From positions 2,935,501-2,999,500 of the forward strand of contig NZ_CP135439.1 of the NCBI RefSeq assembly GCF_032341995.1: a stretch of DNA of 64,000 nt, written 5' to 3'. Both the position numbers and the translations under genes were made by a program. The notes below the pieces were generated by a model. The model searched no databases. It was not told the DNA's origin and saw only the letters and a program-made list of their open reading frames with translations. This DNA is from Domibacillus sp. DTU_2020_1001157_1_SI_ALB_TIR_016 (GTDB lineage Bacteria > Bacillota > Bacilli > Bacillales > Domibacillaceae). Each line of letters opens with the position of its first letter. Position 1 is the first letter of the stretch. This document shows positions 50,658 to 58,826 of the stretch, piece after piece.

Positions 50658-50836
50658 AGTCATCCTCCAAAAAAGTCGGTCTCTCTTATTCTACCATGCT
50701 TTCATTTAATAAGCAGAATCTTTCCATCCGACTTCATACTCAATTTATGTATATGCTTAACGTTCAAAAGAAATAACTCTCTTTTGCCTGTTGCTTTAGG
50801 CACTTGCATCTGTAACAAGCTTTTGCATAATAATGA

Positions 50837-50872
50837 AGCGGATTCTCAAAAAGAGAATCCGCTTTTCAAGAG
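50837..50872. terminator. Terminator hairpin after the 50866 gene
   Basis: AAGCGGATTCTC / GAGAATCCGCTT with a 5-base loop. T-run TTTTC on the plus strand; weaker on the minus strand, where it would end the unknown gene. The stop at 50866 overlaps its edge. Confidence 0.7.
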
Positions 50873-51636
50873 AAAATACTCCATTCGTGTGTTTTCTTAT
50901 CGAATATAAGCCGGGCATTCGGTGGTGTTCGGAAGCTCGTCACGTAATCATCAAAGACATCGTCCATGCTTGTGTGGTCTCCAACAATCCACATCGGCAC
51001 CTCCACTTTCAAACGGCTTTGCTCTGCTTTAGAAAGAGAAATAACAATCCCTTCCTTCATTCCGCTGCTGAGTCTCGCAATCATATCAGGTGGTATCGGC
51101 GGAAAAGCAGATCCCTTTTTTAATGCAAAAAATGACCGCTCACTTCGAAAAAGTCCGAGCTTTAAGGCAATGAGCTTGCCGAGCATTCCGTAAAAGTCCT
51201 GCATATTTCGATAATAGGTTTTATTAAACCATTCATCATCGTGTGATAAGTATGCATAGCGATTATTCAGCTTGCTGTAAAAGGGGCGGCGCAGATGTTC
51301 TTTACTGTGCGCCAAATAAAGAAGTTCGGCAATTTCGGGCCCTTCCATTTCGTTTAATCCATCCGAATCTTCAAAATCGACCCAGCAGAAATCGCCGTAC
51401 TCACCGACATCTTCTTTTAACAGCCGCGGAAGTTCTTCTGCTTCGATATAATCAAAACGAGTATGCATATTAAAGTCGCTGCCTTCAAACTTATGTTTTA
51501 ACAAAAGCAGATGAGGCGGCGTTGCCGGAAGAGACCTCAAAAATTCCTGGAATTCGATTCCATATGAAATCACATACTGATTAATAGGATGTAAATGTAT
51601 ATAAATGAGCTCTTTCACGTTTCCGGGATTTTTCAA
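50866..51636 (-). CDS. Conserved soluble protein of unknown function
   Basis: I do not recognise this 256-residue protein. It has no signal peptide or membrane helix and is rich in aromatic and acidic residues (FCWVDFEDSDGLNEMEGPE). A basic helix around residues 130-165 (YRNMQDFYGMLGKLIALK) and WIVGDHTSMDDVFDDYV are notable. I start it at TTG 51636 because GTGGAGGTAAGG lies seven bases upstream; a GTG at 51651 overlaps that ribosome site. Single gene, divergent from mgtE, separated from ddl by about 200 bases. Confidence 0.6.
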   Translation of the reverse strand: MKNPGNVKELIYIHLHPINQYVISYGIEFQEFLRSLPATPPHLLLLKHKFEGSDFNMHTRFDYIEAEELPRLLKEDVGEYGDFCWVDFEDSDGLNEMEGPEIAELLYLAHSKEHLRRPFYSKLNNRYAYLSHDDEWFNKTYYRNMQDFYGMLGKLIALKLGLFRSERSFFALKKGSAFPPIPPDMIARLSSGMKEGIVISLSKAEQSRLKVEVPMWIVGDHTSMDDVFDDYVTSFRTPPNARLIFDKKTHEWSIFS

Positions 51637-51828
51637 TCGCCTTACCTCCACATCATGACAAAGTGCATAGCTGAAACCAGCTTTTTTTGCTATACTGTTA
51701 TCTTATCAAAATTCGCCTCGCTGCGTATGTAAATTTTAAGGAACTTTACAAAACAGTACTACTTTTTAAATAGTTTCACTTTATACTGAAGAAGCAGCTC
51801 AAATTTCACGTTAAAGGAGGGGATGCCT

Positions 51829-53187
51829 GTGATTTCGAACTTAACCGAGGATCAGCTGACCCTGCTTGTTATCAAGCATTTAAAAGAAGGTAAGAAAACA
51901 GATTTGCAGCAGCTGATCGATGAACTCCATCCTTATGATATGGCGGCTATTTATCGGAACCTTCCGAACAAGCACCAGACACGTTTTTTGCTTCATTTAA
52001 CGATTCCAATCTTAACCGATATGATTCAGGAGCTTGAGCACGATGAGCAGATGGCCGTCCTGAAAAAAGTCGGAAAAGAACGCTCTCGTAAAGTACTCGA
52101 TGATATGGACAATGATGACTTGGCGTCTCTCCTTGATGATATGTCTCCAGAAAATATGGAGCAGTTTTTATCTGGTATGAAAGAAGAAGAGTCAACCATC
52201 ATTCACAATATGATGAGCTATCCACCGGAAACAGCCGGACGGCTTATGACAAACCGATTTGTCTGGATTAAACATTCTTATACCGTACGGGAAGCGGTGG
52301 AAAAATTAAAAACGTTCGCTGAGTTTGCTGAGACGATCAATTACCTCTATGTGATTGACGGCGAAAAAAAACTCGTTGGCGTTGTTTCCTACCGGGACAT
52401 GCTTCTTGCAGATACACATGAGAAAATTGCCGATATCATGTATGGGCGGGTGATTTCCGTTGATGTATATATCGACCAGGAGGAAATTGCCCGCTTGATT
52501 GAACGGTATGACTTTCTCGCAATCCCGGTTGTGGACGAAGCCGGCATTTTAATTGGCATTGTTACATTTGATGATATTATTGATGTCGTCATTCAAGAAG
52601 CAAATGAAGACATCGAAAAGCTTTCTGCTTCCGGGAAGTCGATTGATTTTGATACAAAAGCAGGCATCGCAGCTTTCAGGCGTCTGCCGTGGCTTGTACT
52701 GCTCCTGTTTATCGGGCTTGTGTCCGGCAGCATTATTTCCGGCTTTGAAAATACAATCAATCAAGTAGTAGCACTCACCTATTTTATGCCCATGATCTCA
52801 GGCATGACCGGAAATACCGGTACGCAGTCGTTGGCCGTTGTCGTGCGCGGACTTGCCTCACGGGACATCGATATGAGGACTGTTCTTGCCTTGGTCGGCC
52901 GCGAATTTGGCGTTGGCTTGATTATCGGCGCGGTATGCAGTATTTTGATTTTTTTTATTGCGTTTTTCTGGCAGGGCAGCGCCGTTCTTGGATTTGTAGT
53001 AGCATCGTCTCTTTTGCTGACCCTGATCATTGGAACCCTGTCAGGCACGATTATCCCGCTCGTGCTGTATAAACTAAACATTGATCCGGCTGTTGCATCC
53101 GGTCCGCTTATCACAACCATTAATGATATTTTTTCACTTATTACGTATTTTACGATTGCATCTTGGTTTTTAACACATCTTTTGTAA
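51829..53187 (+). CDS. mgtE: Magnesium transporter MgtE
   Basis: 452-residue magnesium channel: N-terminal MgtE_N superhelix (about 1-125, LLDDMSPENMEQFLSG), two CBS domains (about 130-255, LLVD-type DEAGILIGIVTFDDIIDV) and five C-terminal membrane helices with the pore motif GMTGNTGTQSLAVVVRG. The preceding ATG at 51823 abuts AGGAGGGG, so the GTG at 51829, eight bases on, is the probable start. No M-box or other magnesium riboswitch was found in the 180 bases upstream. Confidence 0.93.
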   Translation: MISNLTEDQLTLLVIKHLKEGKKTDLQQLIDELHPYDMAAIYRNLPNKHQTRFLLHLTIPILTDMIQELEHDEQMAVLKKVGKERSRKVLDDMDNDDLASLLDDMSPENMEQFLSGMKEEESTIIHNMMSYPPETAGRLMTNRFVWIKHSYTVREAVEKLKTFAEFAETINYLYVIDGEKKLVGVVSYRDMLLADTHEKIADIMYGRVISVDVYIDQEEIARLIERYDFLAIPVVDEAGILIGIVTFDDIIDVVIQEANEDIEKLSASGKSIDFDTKAGIAAFRRLPWLVLLLFIGLVSGSIISGFENTINQVVALTYFMPMISGMTGNTGTQSLAVVVRGLASRDIDMRTVLALVGREFGVGLIIGAVCSILIFFIAFFWQGSAVLGFVVASSLLLTLIIGTLSGTIIPLVLYKLNIDPAVASGPLITTINDIFSLITYFTIASWFLTHLL

Positions 53188-53199
53188 AAATGCCGTTGT

Positions 53200-53228
53200 T
53201 TGACCGAATTATCTGTTCTTATTATAAT
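53200..53228 (+). promoter_or_regulatory. Promoter of the CorC-like gene
   Basis: TTGACC (53200-53205), 17 bp, TATAAT (53223-53228). It gives a leader of about 145 bases before the TTG start at 53380. Confidence 0.8.
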
Positions 53229-53258
53229 AATATTAATAAAAAGGATGATAGAAAGAGG

Positions 53259-53336
53259 GTGATCAAATGGGACATTGACAGCAGCTCGCTTTTTCTATAC
53301 TGCCGGTTTTTCGAATTTGATCATCATATTAAATAG
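53259..53336 (+). CDS. Possible 25-codon leader peptide
   Basis: A GTG-started frame of 25 residues (MIKWDIDSSSLFLYCRFFEF then DHHIK) ends at a TAG that overlaps the AGGAGGTGA ribosome site of the downstream gene. The ribosome match AGAAAGAGGGTGA, however, better positions the ATG at 53267, which encodes only Met-Gly-His-stop in another frame. Either could be a translated leader; neither has independent support. Confidence 0.3.
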   Translation: MIKWDIDSSSLFLYCRFFEFDHHIK

Positions 53337-53382
53337 GAGGTGACTTCTTCTTTCGCCGCTTGCGGGAGAAGAAATCTGATTG
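53336..53382 (+). promoter_or_regulatory. Shine-Dalgarno, hairpin and TTG start of the CorC-like gene
   Basis: AGGAGGTGA (53336-53344) is followed by a 12-bp stem with 5-base loop (53345-53373, two G-U pairs) and then a TTG at 53380. Linear distance is too long for initiation; with the hairpin folded the spacer is about 7 bases, which is optimal. An in-frame TGA directly precedes the TTG, so no earlier start exists. Confidence 0.7.
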
Positions 53383-54285
53383 GACATATGGATTGGGCTG
53401 ATTGCTGTTATCCTTTTGGCTTTGTCATTTACAGCCATTCGTTACGTAAAACGGAAAGAAACAAATGAAACAGGAGAACCCCCCTCGAGAAAGCATTCTT
53501 CCGCTCTTCTCGCTGAATTAACGGGGACCGATCCTGAAAATCACCTGTCGCAGTTGAATGACCGGGCAGCAACAGAGGTGATGGTGCCTCGAACAGAGAT
53601 GGTGTATTTTGATAAGGAAGATGCAGTTCGGGATTGTGTAAAGATTTTCCGTGAAACAAAGCATACCCGCTATCCTGTAGCGGACGGTGATAAGGACCGT
53701 ATCATTGGCTTTGTCAACTTTAAAGAAGTCATTGCTGAGTATGTGTCAGACCCGGTTGTCGGTTCAAAAAGCATTAAACATTTTGTCCGGCCCATTACAC
53801 GGGTAATTGACTCTACTCCCGTTCATGAACTGCTTACGAAAATGCAGGCAGAGCGGACACAAATGGTGATACTGTTGAACGAATACGGCGGCACATCAGG
53901 TATCGTAACAGCGGAAGATATCGTTGAGGTCATTGTCGGCGAACTCTATGACGAATTTGATGTGGCTGAACCACCCGTTATTCAGCAAATTGGAGACTTA
54001 CACTTTATCGCGAGCAGCAAAATGCACGTTTCTGAAACGGCTCAATTGCTCGGCATTTATATGAATGACGAGGATGTTGACACGCTTGGCGGCTGGATGT
54101 TAACGGAGAAGTATGATATTCAGCCCGGTGAATCAATCGAGCACAGTGGATTTTTATTTACTGTTTTACAAATGGAAGATCAGCAGATCCGTCACGTTGA
54201 AATTCAGCGTGTACCGGACCGGGAAGCCGTACAAACCAAGGATGAGCCTTCATCCATTGCGGTTATAGAACCATATAACGCCTAA
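53380..54285 (+). CDS. CorC/HlyC-family CBS-domain protein lacking DUF21
   Basis: 301 residues: one N-terminal helix (4-22), two CBS domains (about 60-180, with MVPRTEMVYFD and MVILLNEYGGTSGIVTAEDI) and a C-terminal CorC_HlyC/transporter-associated domain (about 200-285). The four-helix DUF21/CNNM transport domain usual in this family in Bacillus is absent; this is a truncated or regulatory form. It starts at TTG behind a structured leader. It follows mgtE by 193 bases with its own promoter, so it may modulate magnesium or another cation transporter; that is inference from neighbourhood. Confidence 0.83.
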   Translation: MDIWIGLIAVILLALSFTAIRYVKRKETNETGEPPSRKHSSALLAELTGTDPENHLSQLNDRAATEVMVPRTEMVYFDKEDAVRDCVKIFRETKHTRYPVADGDKDRIIGFVNFKEVIAEYVSDPVVGSKSIKHFVRPITRVIDSTPVHELLTKMQAERTQMVILLNEYGGTSGIVTAEDIVEVIVGELYDEFDVAEPPVIQQIGDLHFIASSKMHVSETAQLLGIYMNDEDVDTLGGWMLTEKYDIQPGESIEHSGFLFTVLQMEDQQIRHVEIQRVPDREAVQTKDEPSSIAVIEPYNA

Positions 54286-54289
54286 TGTA

Positions 54290-54317
54290 AAAACCCGCCC
54301 TCCCGGCGGGTTTTTGT
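54290..54317 (+). terminator. Terminator after the CorC-like gene
   Basis: AAAAACCCGCC / GGCGGGTTTTT with a short loop and clear T-run. Confidence 0.88.
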
Positions 54318-54377
54318 GTTTTCCCACAAGGGCTATTATAATGAGAAAGAAATGATATTCGGAAATGGAGTTTTCGC

Positions 54378-55082
54378 ATGAAAAAGCTTTTAGCTGCAGG
54401 TCTTCTGCTTGCCGCTTCGTGGACAGTGCTCCCAACGGTATACGGTCGGTCATATGCCAAAAGGGTGAAGAAACAAGGACCTGACCGTCGAGAAATCGCC
54501 CTGACTTTTGATGACGGTCCAAACCCCGTTTATACACCTCTTCTATTAGACCTGCTCAAACAATATAATGTAAAAGCTACATTTTTTGTTATTGGGGAAA
54601 AAGCGAAACTTTATCCCGAGTTGATTCGTAGAATGGAAAAAGAAGGCCACGAGGTTGGGATCCATAATAACCGCCATATATCCAGCTGGCTGCTTTCACC
54701 AGCGGCGCTGGAACGGGAACTTGTACAAGCCGCCAGCCATATTACAGCGATTACAGGGAACCGCGCTGAGCTGTATCGGCCGCCCTGGGGGCATTTTAAC
54801 CCGTTCACGCTGCAAAAAGCACAGCCTTTTCAGACGGTTATGTGGACAGCTATTCCGGGAGACTGGAAGAAAAAAATGACTCCCGAGAAGCTGGCCCAAA
54901 AATTGCGCCTTGCCCGTTCCAATGGCGCCGTTATTACCCTGCATGACAGTGGACATACCTTTGGTGCCTATGAAAAAGCTCCTGCAGTTATGGTGGAAGC
55001 CCTGCGCCTTTTTTTAATGGATCAAGAATCGGCTGCTTTTTCATTTGTAACAGTTAGCACTTTGTACCGCTCCAAGTCGTAA
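54378..55082 (+). CDS. Polysaccharide deacetylase (NodB domain), exported
   Basis: 234-residue CE4 deacetylase. An N-terminal signal (LLAAGLLLAASWTVLPT, uncleaved anchor or signal peptide) precedes the NodB domain. Motifs: TFDDGPNPVYTP (metal Asp), HNNRH (zinc histidines about 95-99), RPPWGHF, and LHDSGH near the C-terminus. Substrate may be peptidoglycan or a teichoic/lipid-linked sugar. First of a run of envelope genes on the plus strand; terminator immediately upstream. Confidence 0.9.
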   Translation: MKKLLAAGLLLAASWTVLPTVYGRSYAKRVKKQGPDRREIALTFDDGPNPVYTPLLLDLLKQYNVKATFFVIGEKAKLYPELIRRMEKEGHEVGIHNNRHISSWLLSPAALERELVQAASHITAITGNRAELYRPPWGHFNPFTLQKAQPFQTVMWTAIPGDWKKKMTPEKLAQKLRLARSNGAVITLHDSGHTFGAYEKAPAVMVEALRLFLMDQESAAFSFVTVSTLYRSKS

Positions 55083-55115
55083 AGTAAGCTGCTTCGTGTT
55101 AAAGTGAGGGATTAA

Positions 55116-55700
55116 ATGGAATCATTAGTCATTGCCTATTTATCGAAATATGGATACGCTATTTTATTTTTAGCTGGTATTTTCGGCATTGTCGGCATCC
55201 CAGTGCCGGAAGAAAGTTTATACGTCTATGTAGGAATGCTTGCCAAGAACGGCTCGCTTTCTTTTTCTAAAGCTTTTGCGTCCCTTCTCGCGGGTACATT
55301 GGTCGGAATGGCTGTCAGCTATTCGCTGGGGCGGATTGTCGGCCAGCCGCTTTTAGACCGTTATGGAAAATACCTGGGTGTTACAAAAAAAAGGCTTCGA
55401 AAAACCATTATGCATTGGGATTTATCACGCTCGCTTTTAGCTGGCTTTTTTATCCCAGGTGTTCGGCAGTTTAATCCATATTTCGCCGGAATCGCTAAGT
55501 TTTCCATTTCTGGTTTTCTTGCGCTCTCTGTTTTAGGCGGTTCTGTATGGGTACTTATGTATATGTCAGCTGGTTTCTTAATCAGCTCTTATATTCAAAT
55601 TAAACCAGAATATCTGGCCATTGCCGGTGCTGTCTTTTTTGTTTTGTTTGTTATTCACTTTATTATAAAATGGAAAAAATCGTCACATTCCCGCCGTTAA
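55116..55700 (+). CDS. DedA-family membrane protein
   Basis: 194 residues, about five membrane helices. FGIVGIPVPEESLYVYVGMLA and the conserved FIPGVRQFNPYFAG (RxxxP-like) are DedA features; some DedA proteins flip undecaprenyl phosphate or phosphatidylethanolamine. It follows the deacetylase by 33 bases and precedes the glycosyltransferase by 15, so it is in the same operon. Confidence 0.88.
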   Translation: MESLVIAYLSKYGYAILFLAGIFGIVGIPVPEESLYVYVGMLAKNGSLSFSKAFASLLAGTLVGMAVSYSLGRIVGQPLLDRYGKYLGVTKKRLRKTIMHWDLSRSLLAGFFIPGVRQFNPYFAGIAKFSISGFLALSVLGGSVWVLMYMSAGFLISSYIQIKPEYLAIAGAVFFVLFVIHFIIKWKKSSHSRR

Positions 55701-55715
55701 AGGAGTCAAGTTAAG

Positions 55716-56834
55716 ATGAAAATTATTGTGCTTCCTTTATTTCGTCTGTCATCGGGCCATCATAAAGCAGCGGAAGCGGTTATTGAACATATTAGTATGG
55801 TTTGTCCGGAGGCGAACATTCAAACTGTAGATATTCTCAGTTATTGCCACGAATCACTGGAATCTGTTGTATCTAAAATGTACATGCAGTGGATCAGCAA
55901 AAAACCCGAATCCTACAGCAAGTTCTACAAATCTTTTATTTACACACCTGATGGCAGAAGAAGCAATCAAATGCCCCTCCATGTGTGGGATAAATATTTC
56001 GAGTTCCGTCTTGCCCGGCTCATTGAAAAAGAGCGTCCCGACTATATTATCTGTACACACAGCTATCCATCAAAGCTGCTTAACCACTTGAAACGCCAAC
56101 AGAAAATTACGGTTCCGGTGATCAACGTATATACAGACTTCTTTGTCAGCGACGTATGGGGAAAACGCGGCATTGATTATCATTTTGTGCCTCACCTCGA
56201 AGCAAAAAAATGGCTTATCCGGCTCGGCGTTTCTGCAAGCCGCATTTACGTAACGGGCATTCCGATTCATCCTTCTTTTGCAACGGGACACGCTCGAACT
56301 AAACACCGGTCTATTCTTATTGCAGGCGGTAACAGCGGTTTGGGACAGCTTGAAAAATTGCTGCAGCATTTAAACGAACGAAAGCTTTCTTACACGTATA
56401 AAGTGCTGTGCGGCCATAACGAAAAGCTGCGCACGCAAATTGAGCTGCTGAAAAATCCACGTATTAAAGCTCTGCCTTATATGAGCAGCCGTGAAGAAAT
56501 GAATCGGTTTTATGAAGAAGCATCTGCCATTATTACAAAACCGGGCGGCATTACTGTCAGTGAAGTGCTTGAAAAAGAGCTGCCTGTTTTTATTTCAGGC
56601 GCCCTGCCCGGCCAGGAAGAGTTTAATGCCGACTATTTAAAAAAGCGCGAACTTATTTATGAACTGACGGATGATCTTCCCATTGAACAGCAGATTACTG
56701 CCATTATCGACAGTGATATTGAACGAGGCAAATGGAAAAAAAGACTTCATCAATACAGTCTTGAAAAAGAGCAGAATTTAACTACGACATTGCTGTCTAT
56801 TTTCGGGAAAAATTCTTCTTCTGTCCCGCTGTAA
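55716..56834 (+). CDS. MGDG-synthase-type glycosyltransferase (UgtP-like)
   Basis: 372-residue GT28-type enzyme. The N-terminal MGDG_synth domain starts IIVLPLFRLSSGHHKAAEAV with the conserved GHH, and the C-terminal nucleotide-sugar domain includes ITKPGGITVSEVLEKELPV. This family makes glycosyl-diacylglycerol or related glycolipids from UDP-sugars. Together with the DedA, diacylglycerol kinase and cardiolipin synthase genes nearby it points to membrane lipid metabolism. It is not closely placed to the usual ugtP locus, so I give no symbol. Confidence 0.87.
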   Translation: MKIIVLPLFRLSSGHHKAAEAVIEHISMVCPEANIQTVDILSYCHESLESVVSKMYMQWISKKPESYSKFYKSFIYTPDGRRSNQMPLHVWDKYFEFRLARLIEKERPDYIICTHSYPSKLLNHLKRQQKITVPVINVYTDFFVSDVWGKRGIDYHFVPHLEAKKWLIRLGVSASRIYVTGIPIHPSFATGHARTKHRSILIAGGNSGLGQLEKLLQHLNERKLSYTYKVLCGHNEKLRTQIELLKNPRIKALPYMSSREEMNRFYEEASAIITKPGGITVSEVLEKELPVFISGALPGQEEFNADYLKKRELIYELTDDLPIEQQITAIIDSDIERGKWKKRLHQYSLEKEQNLTTTLLSIFGKNSSSVPL

Positions 56835-56926
56835 AAGCAGGCGTCCTGTTTTTATTGGTGAATGCATAAAGGTGCATGCTATAATGTCAACCGAGACGAA
56901 AAAATTTCTTCATGGAAAGGGTTATT

Positions 56927-57541
56927 ATGGAAAACTGGATTATTTCGATGATGGAGCAGTATGGACTCTGGGGCATTTTTTTCTTGATTGCACTTGAAAA
57001 TATATTCCCTCCGATTCCGTCTGAAGTTATTCTTACTTTTGGCGGTGTAATGACCGGCCAGACAGATTTGACTGTTACGGGAGTTATACTCGTTTCAACA
57101 GCCGGATCGGTTGTAGGGGCTATTATTCTATACGGTGTCGGATTGATATTGGATGTGCAAACAATGGAGAAAGTCGTGGCCCGTTACGGCAAATTTCTTC
57201 GTGTGAAAAACGAGGATATTCACCGGGCGGATGCCTGGTTTGATAAATATGGAGTTTGGACGGTTTTTCTCTGCCGCATGGTTCCTCTTATCCGAAGCTT
57301 AATTTCTATCCCTGCCGGCATGTCCAATATGAATTTTCTTTTATTTGTTTTGTTTACGACTGCTGGAACGTTAATATGGAATACTGTTCTTGTAAACTTG
57401 GGTGCCGCTTTCTCCGATTCATGGCATACCATCGTTGACTATATGGATGTGTACTCAAATATCGTTTATGCGATTTTGGCCATTATTTTTATCGCGGCAG
57501 TTATTTGGTTTGTCCGCAAGTTCCGCAGCCGCTCTGCTTAA
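56927..57541 (+). CDS. DedA-family membrane protein, second copy
   Basis: 204-residue DedA protein with ENIFPPIPSEVILTFGGVM and the conserved CRMVPLIRSLISIPAG (arginine/proline pair). About five membrane helices. An upstream ATG (56912) is followed by AAAGGG before the ATG at 56927, which is preferred. It differs clearly from the first DedA, so they are not a recent duplication. Ends at a terminator shared with the convergent lipid-kinase gene. Confidence 0.88.
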   Translation: MENWIISMMEQYGLWGIFFLIALENIFPPIPSEVILTFGGVMTGQTDLTVTGVILVSTAGSVVGAIILYGVGLILDVQTMEKVVARYGKFLRVKNEDIHRADAWFDKYGVWTVFLCRMVPLIRSLISIPAGMSNMNFLLFVLFTTAGTLIWNTVLVNLGAAFSDSWHTIVDYMDVYSNIVYAILAIIFIAAVIWFVRKFRSRSA

Positions 57542-57566
57542 AACAGAATGTTCGGCTCTTTTTAAA

Positions 57567-57601
57567 TAAGCGCCCTGCCTTTCTTTGGCGGGGCGCTTTT
57601 A
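57567..57601. terminator. Bidirectional terminator between dedA and dagK-like gene
   Basis: AAGCGCCCTGCC / GGCGGGGCGCTT with a 6-base loop and T-run on the plus strand; the minus-strand gene's stop lies at its edge. Confidence 0.85.
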
Positions 57602-58492
57602 TGCGGAACAAAGACAGTCAATATGCCCTTTTTTAACGTTGCAGACAGCCGGCGTCACAGCATACACTTCTCCATCCATGTCGATAAGCATCGGATGATC
57701 GGTTTGAATTGTGAATGATTGAACATGGTAGTGTTCAAGATTTGCGGCATGTTCTCCTGTTGCTTTAATTTTCTTTGTTTGAATCACTTCTTTTATAAGC
57801 GGAAAGCCCGAATCTTTTACGATGATAAGTTCTAAGTAACCGTCTTCATGATTCGCTTGAAAAGGAAGGTCAACTGTCCCGATATAATTTCCATTCAACG
57901 CAACAACCATTGCCGCTTCCCCTTCAAGTTTCCTTCCGTCCGCTTCAATCATATAATGAAAAAAAGATGGATGACGGACCGTTTCAAGGGCACTTAAATA
58001 ATAACTCATTTTGCCGATCATCGATTTTTTGTTTTCATCGATATTTTCGGAAGTATCGGTAATCATGCCGATCCCCCAAAAGTTTGCAAAAAAACGATCG
58101 TTCATGGCACAGACGTCCACTTTACGGACAACACCTGTTTTTAAGAGTCGGCAGGCCGCGTCCAAGTCTTCCGGAACTCCAATTGCACGGCTGAAATCAT
58201 TACAGGTTCCACCCGGCAGTACAGCGACAATAGGCCTTTTTTCCAATCGGGCGATTCCATTAATGCATTCATGAACCGTTCCGTCACCACCATAAATGAT
58301 GACAATATCATAATCCTGAACGGTCTCATAGCACAGTTTTTCTCCTTCTCCGGGTTCGGTAATCACTTTCCGCTCAACGTGCCCGACCGCTTCCTTCAAA
58401 ACGGATATTACTTGTTCAATAACCGGTTCTCTTTGACTTCCAGCATGCTCGTTGTGTATAAAAAGCCCTTTTGTAAAACGCACCGTTGCCAC
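57599..58492 (-). CDS. Diacylglycerol kinase-like lipid kinase (YegS/DagK family)
   Basis: 297-residue soluble lipid kinase. The nucleotide site GGDGTVHECINGI (about 75) and LPGGTCNDFSRAIGVP are diagnostic; LPFQANHEDGYLEL and MDGEVY follow at the C-terminus. It phosphorylates diacylglycerol, often recycling it from lipoteichoic-acid synthesis, but YegS-type homologues may use other lipids. Start GTG; a second GTG three codons later has equally good spacing. Downstream of a 52-codon gene on the same strand. Confidence 0.87.
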   Translation of the reverse strand: MATVRFTKGLFIHNEHAGSQREPVIEQVISVLKEAVGHVERKVITEPGEGEKLCYETVQDYDIVIIYGGDGTVHECINGIARLEKRPIVAVLPGGTCNDFSRAIGVPEDLDAACRLLKTGVVRKVDVCAMNDRFFANFWGIGMITDTSENIDENKKSMIGKMSYYLSALETVRHPSFFHYMIEADGRKLEGEAAMVVALNGNYIGTVDLPFQANHEDGYLELIIVKDSGFPLIKEVIQTKKIKATGEHAANLEHYHVQSFTIQTDHPMLIDMDGEVYAVTPAVCNVKKGHIDCLCSA

Positions 58493-58501
58493 GCTCCCTT
58501 C

Positions 58502-58660
58502 TTATCCAGAGTGGCAGGAGGTAACCGCCTTCAACTGGCTCTGCGCTTCCCTGCATTGCAAAGCGTTCCATAGCGCTGTCCTTGATTTGGTTACGGTTGC
58601 TTTTACACCCAGCCTGGTAAGATTATCGACAATTTTTCTCGTCCGATCCGCACTCTTCAT
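58502..58660 (-). CDS. Small basic protein upstream of the lipid kinase
   Basis: A 52-residue, lysine/arginine-rich frame (MKSADRTRKIVDNLTRLGVK then ATVTKSRTALWNALQ) starts with ATG behind AAAAGGATGG and ends 10-19 bases before the kinase start. That arrangement suggests a genuine co-transcribed gene. I do not recognise the family; no membrane segment is present. Confidence 0.55.
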   Translation of the reverse strand: MKSADRTRKIVDNLTRLGVKATVTKSRTALWNALQCREAQSQLKAVTSCHSG

Positions 58661-58826
58661 GGTCATCCATCCTTTTCACGTTTAATGGTTTATACGTTCT
58701 TTATACAAAAGCGTTTCATTTTTTTATAATCCTTCTTTATGTTCCCCTTTTTTCCTTTTTCAATCCGGATATTTATGACTTTTTCGTGTATAGTGAGAGT
58801 GACTATTTAAATTGAACGGAATGGTG

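Noticed and set aside
51640..51828. M-box magnesium riboswitch before mgtE
   Set aside because: The conserved M-box core and its length are not present; only a simple promoter-like TATACT is seen.
53228..53340. yybP-ykoY manganese riboswitch before the CorC-like gene
   Set aside because: No match to the aptamer's conserved sequence blocks; leader is described as unassigned instead.
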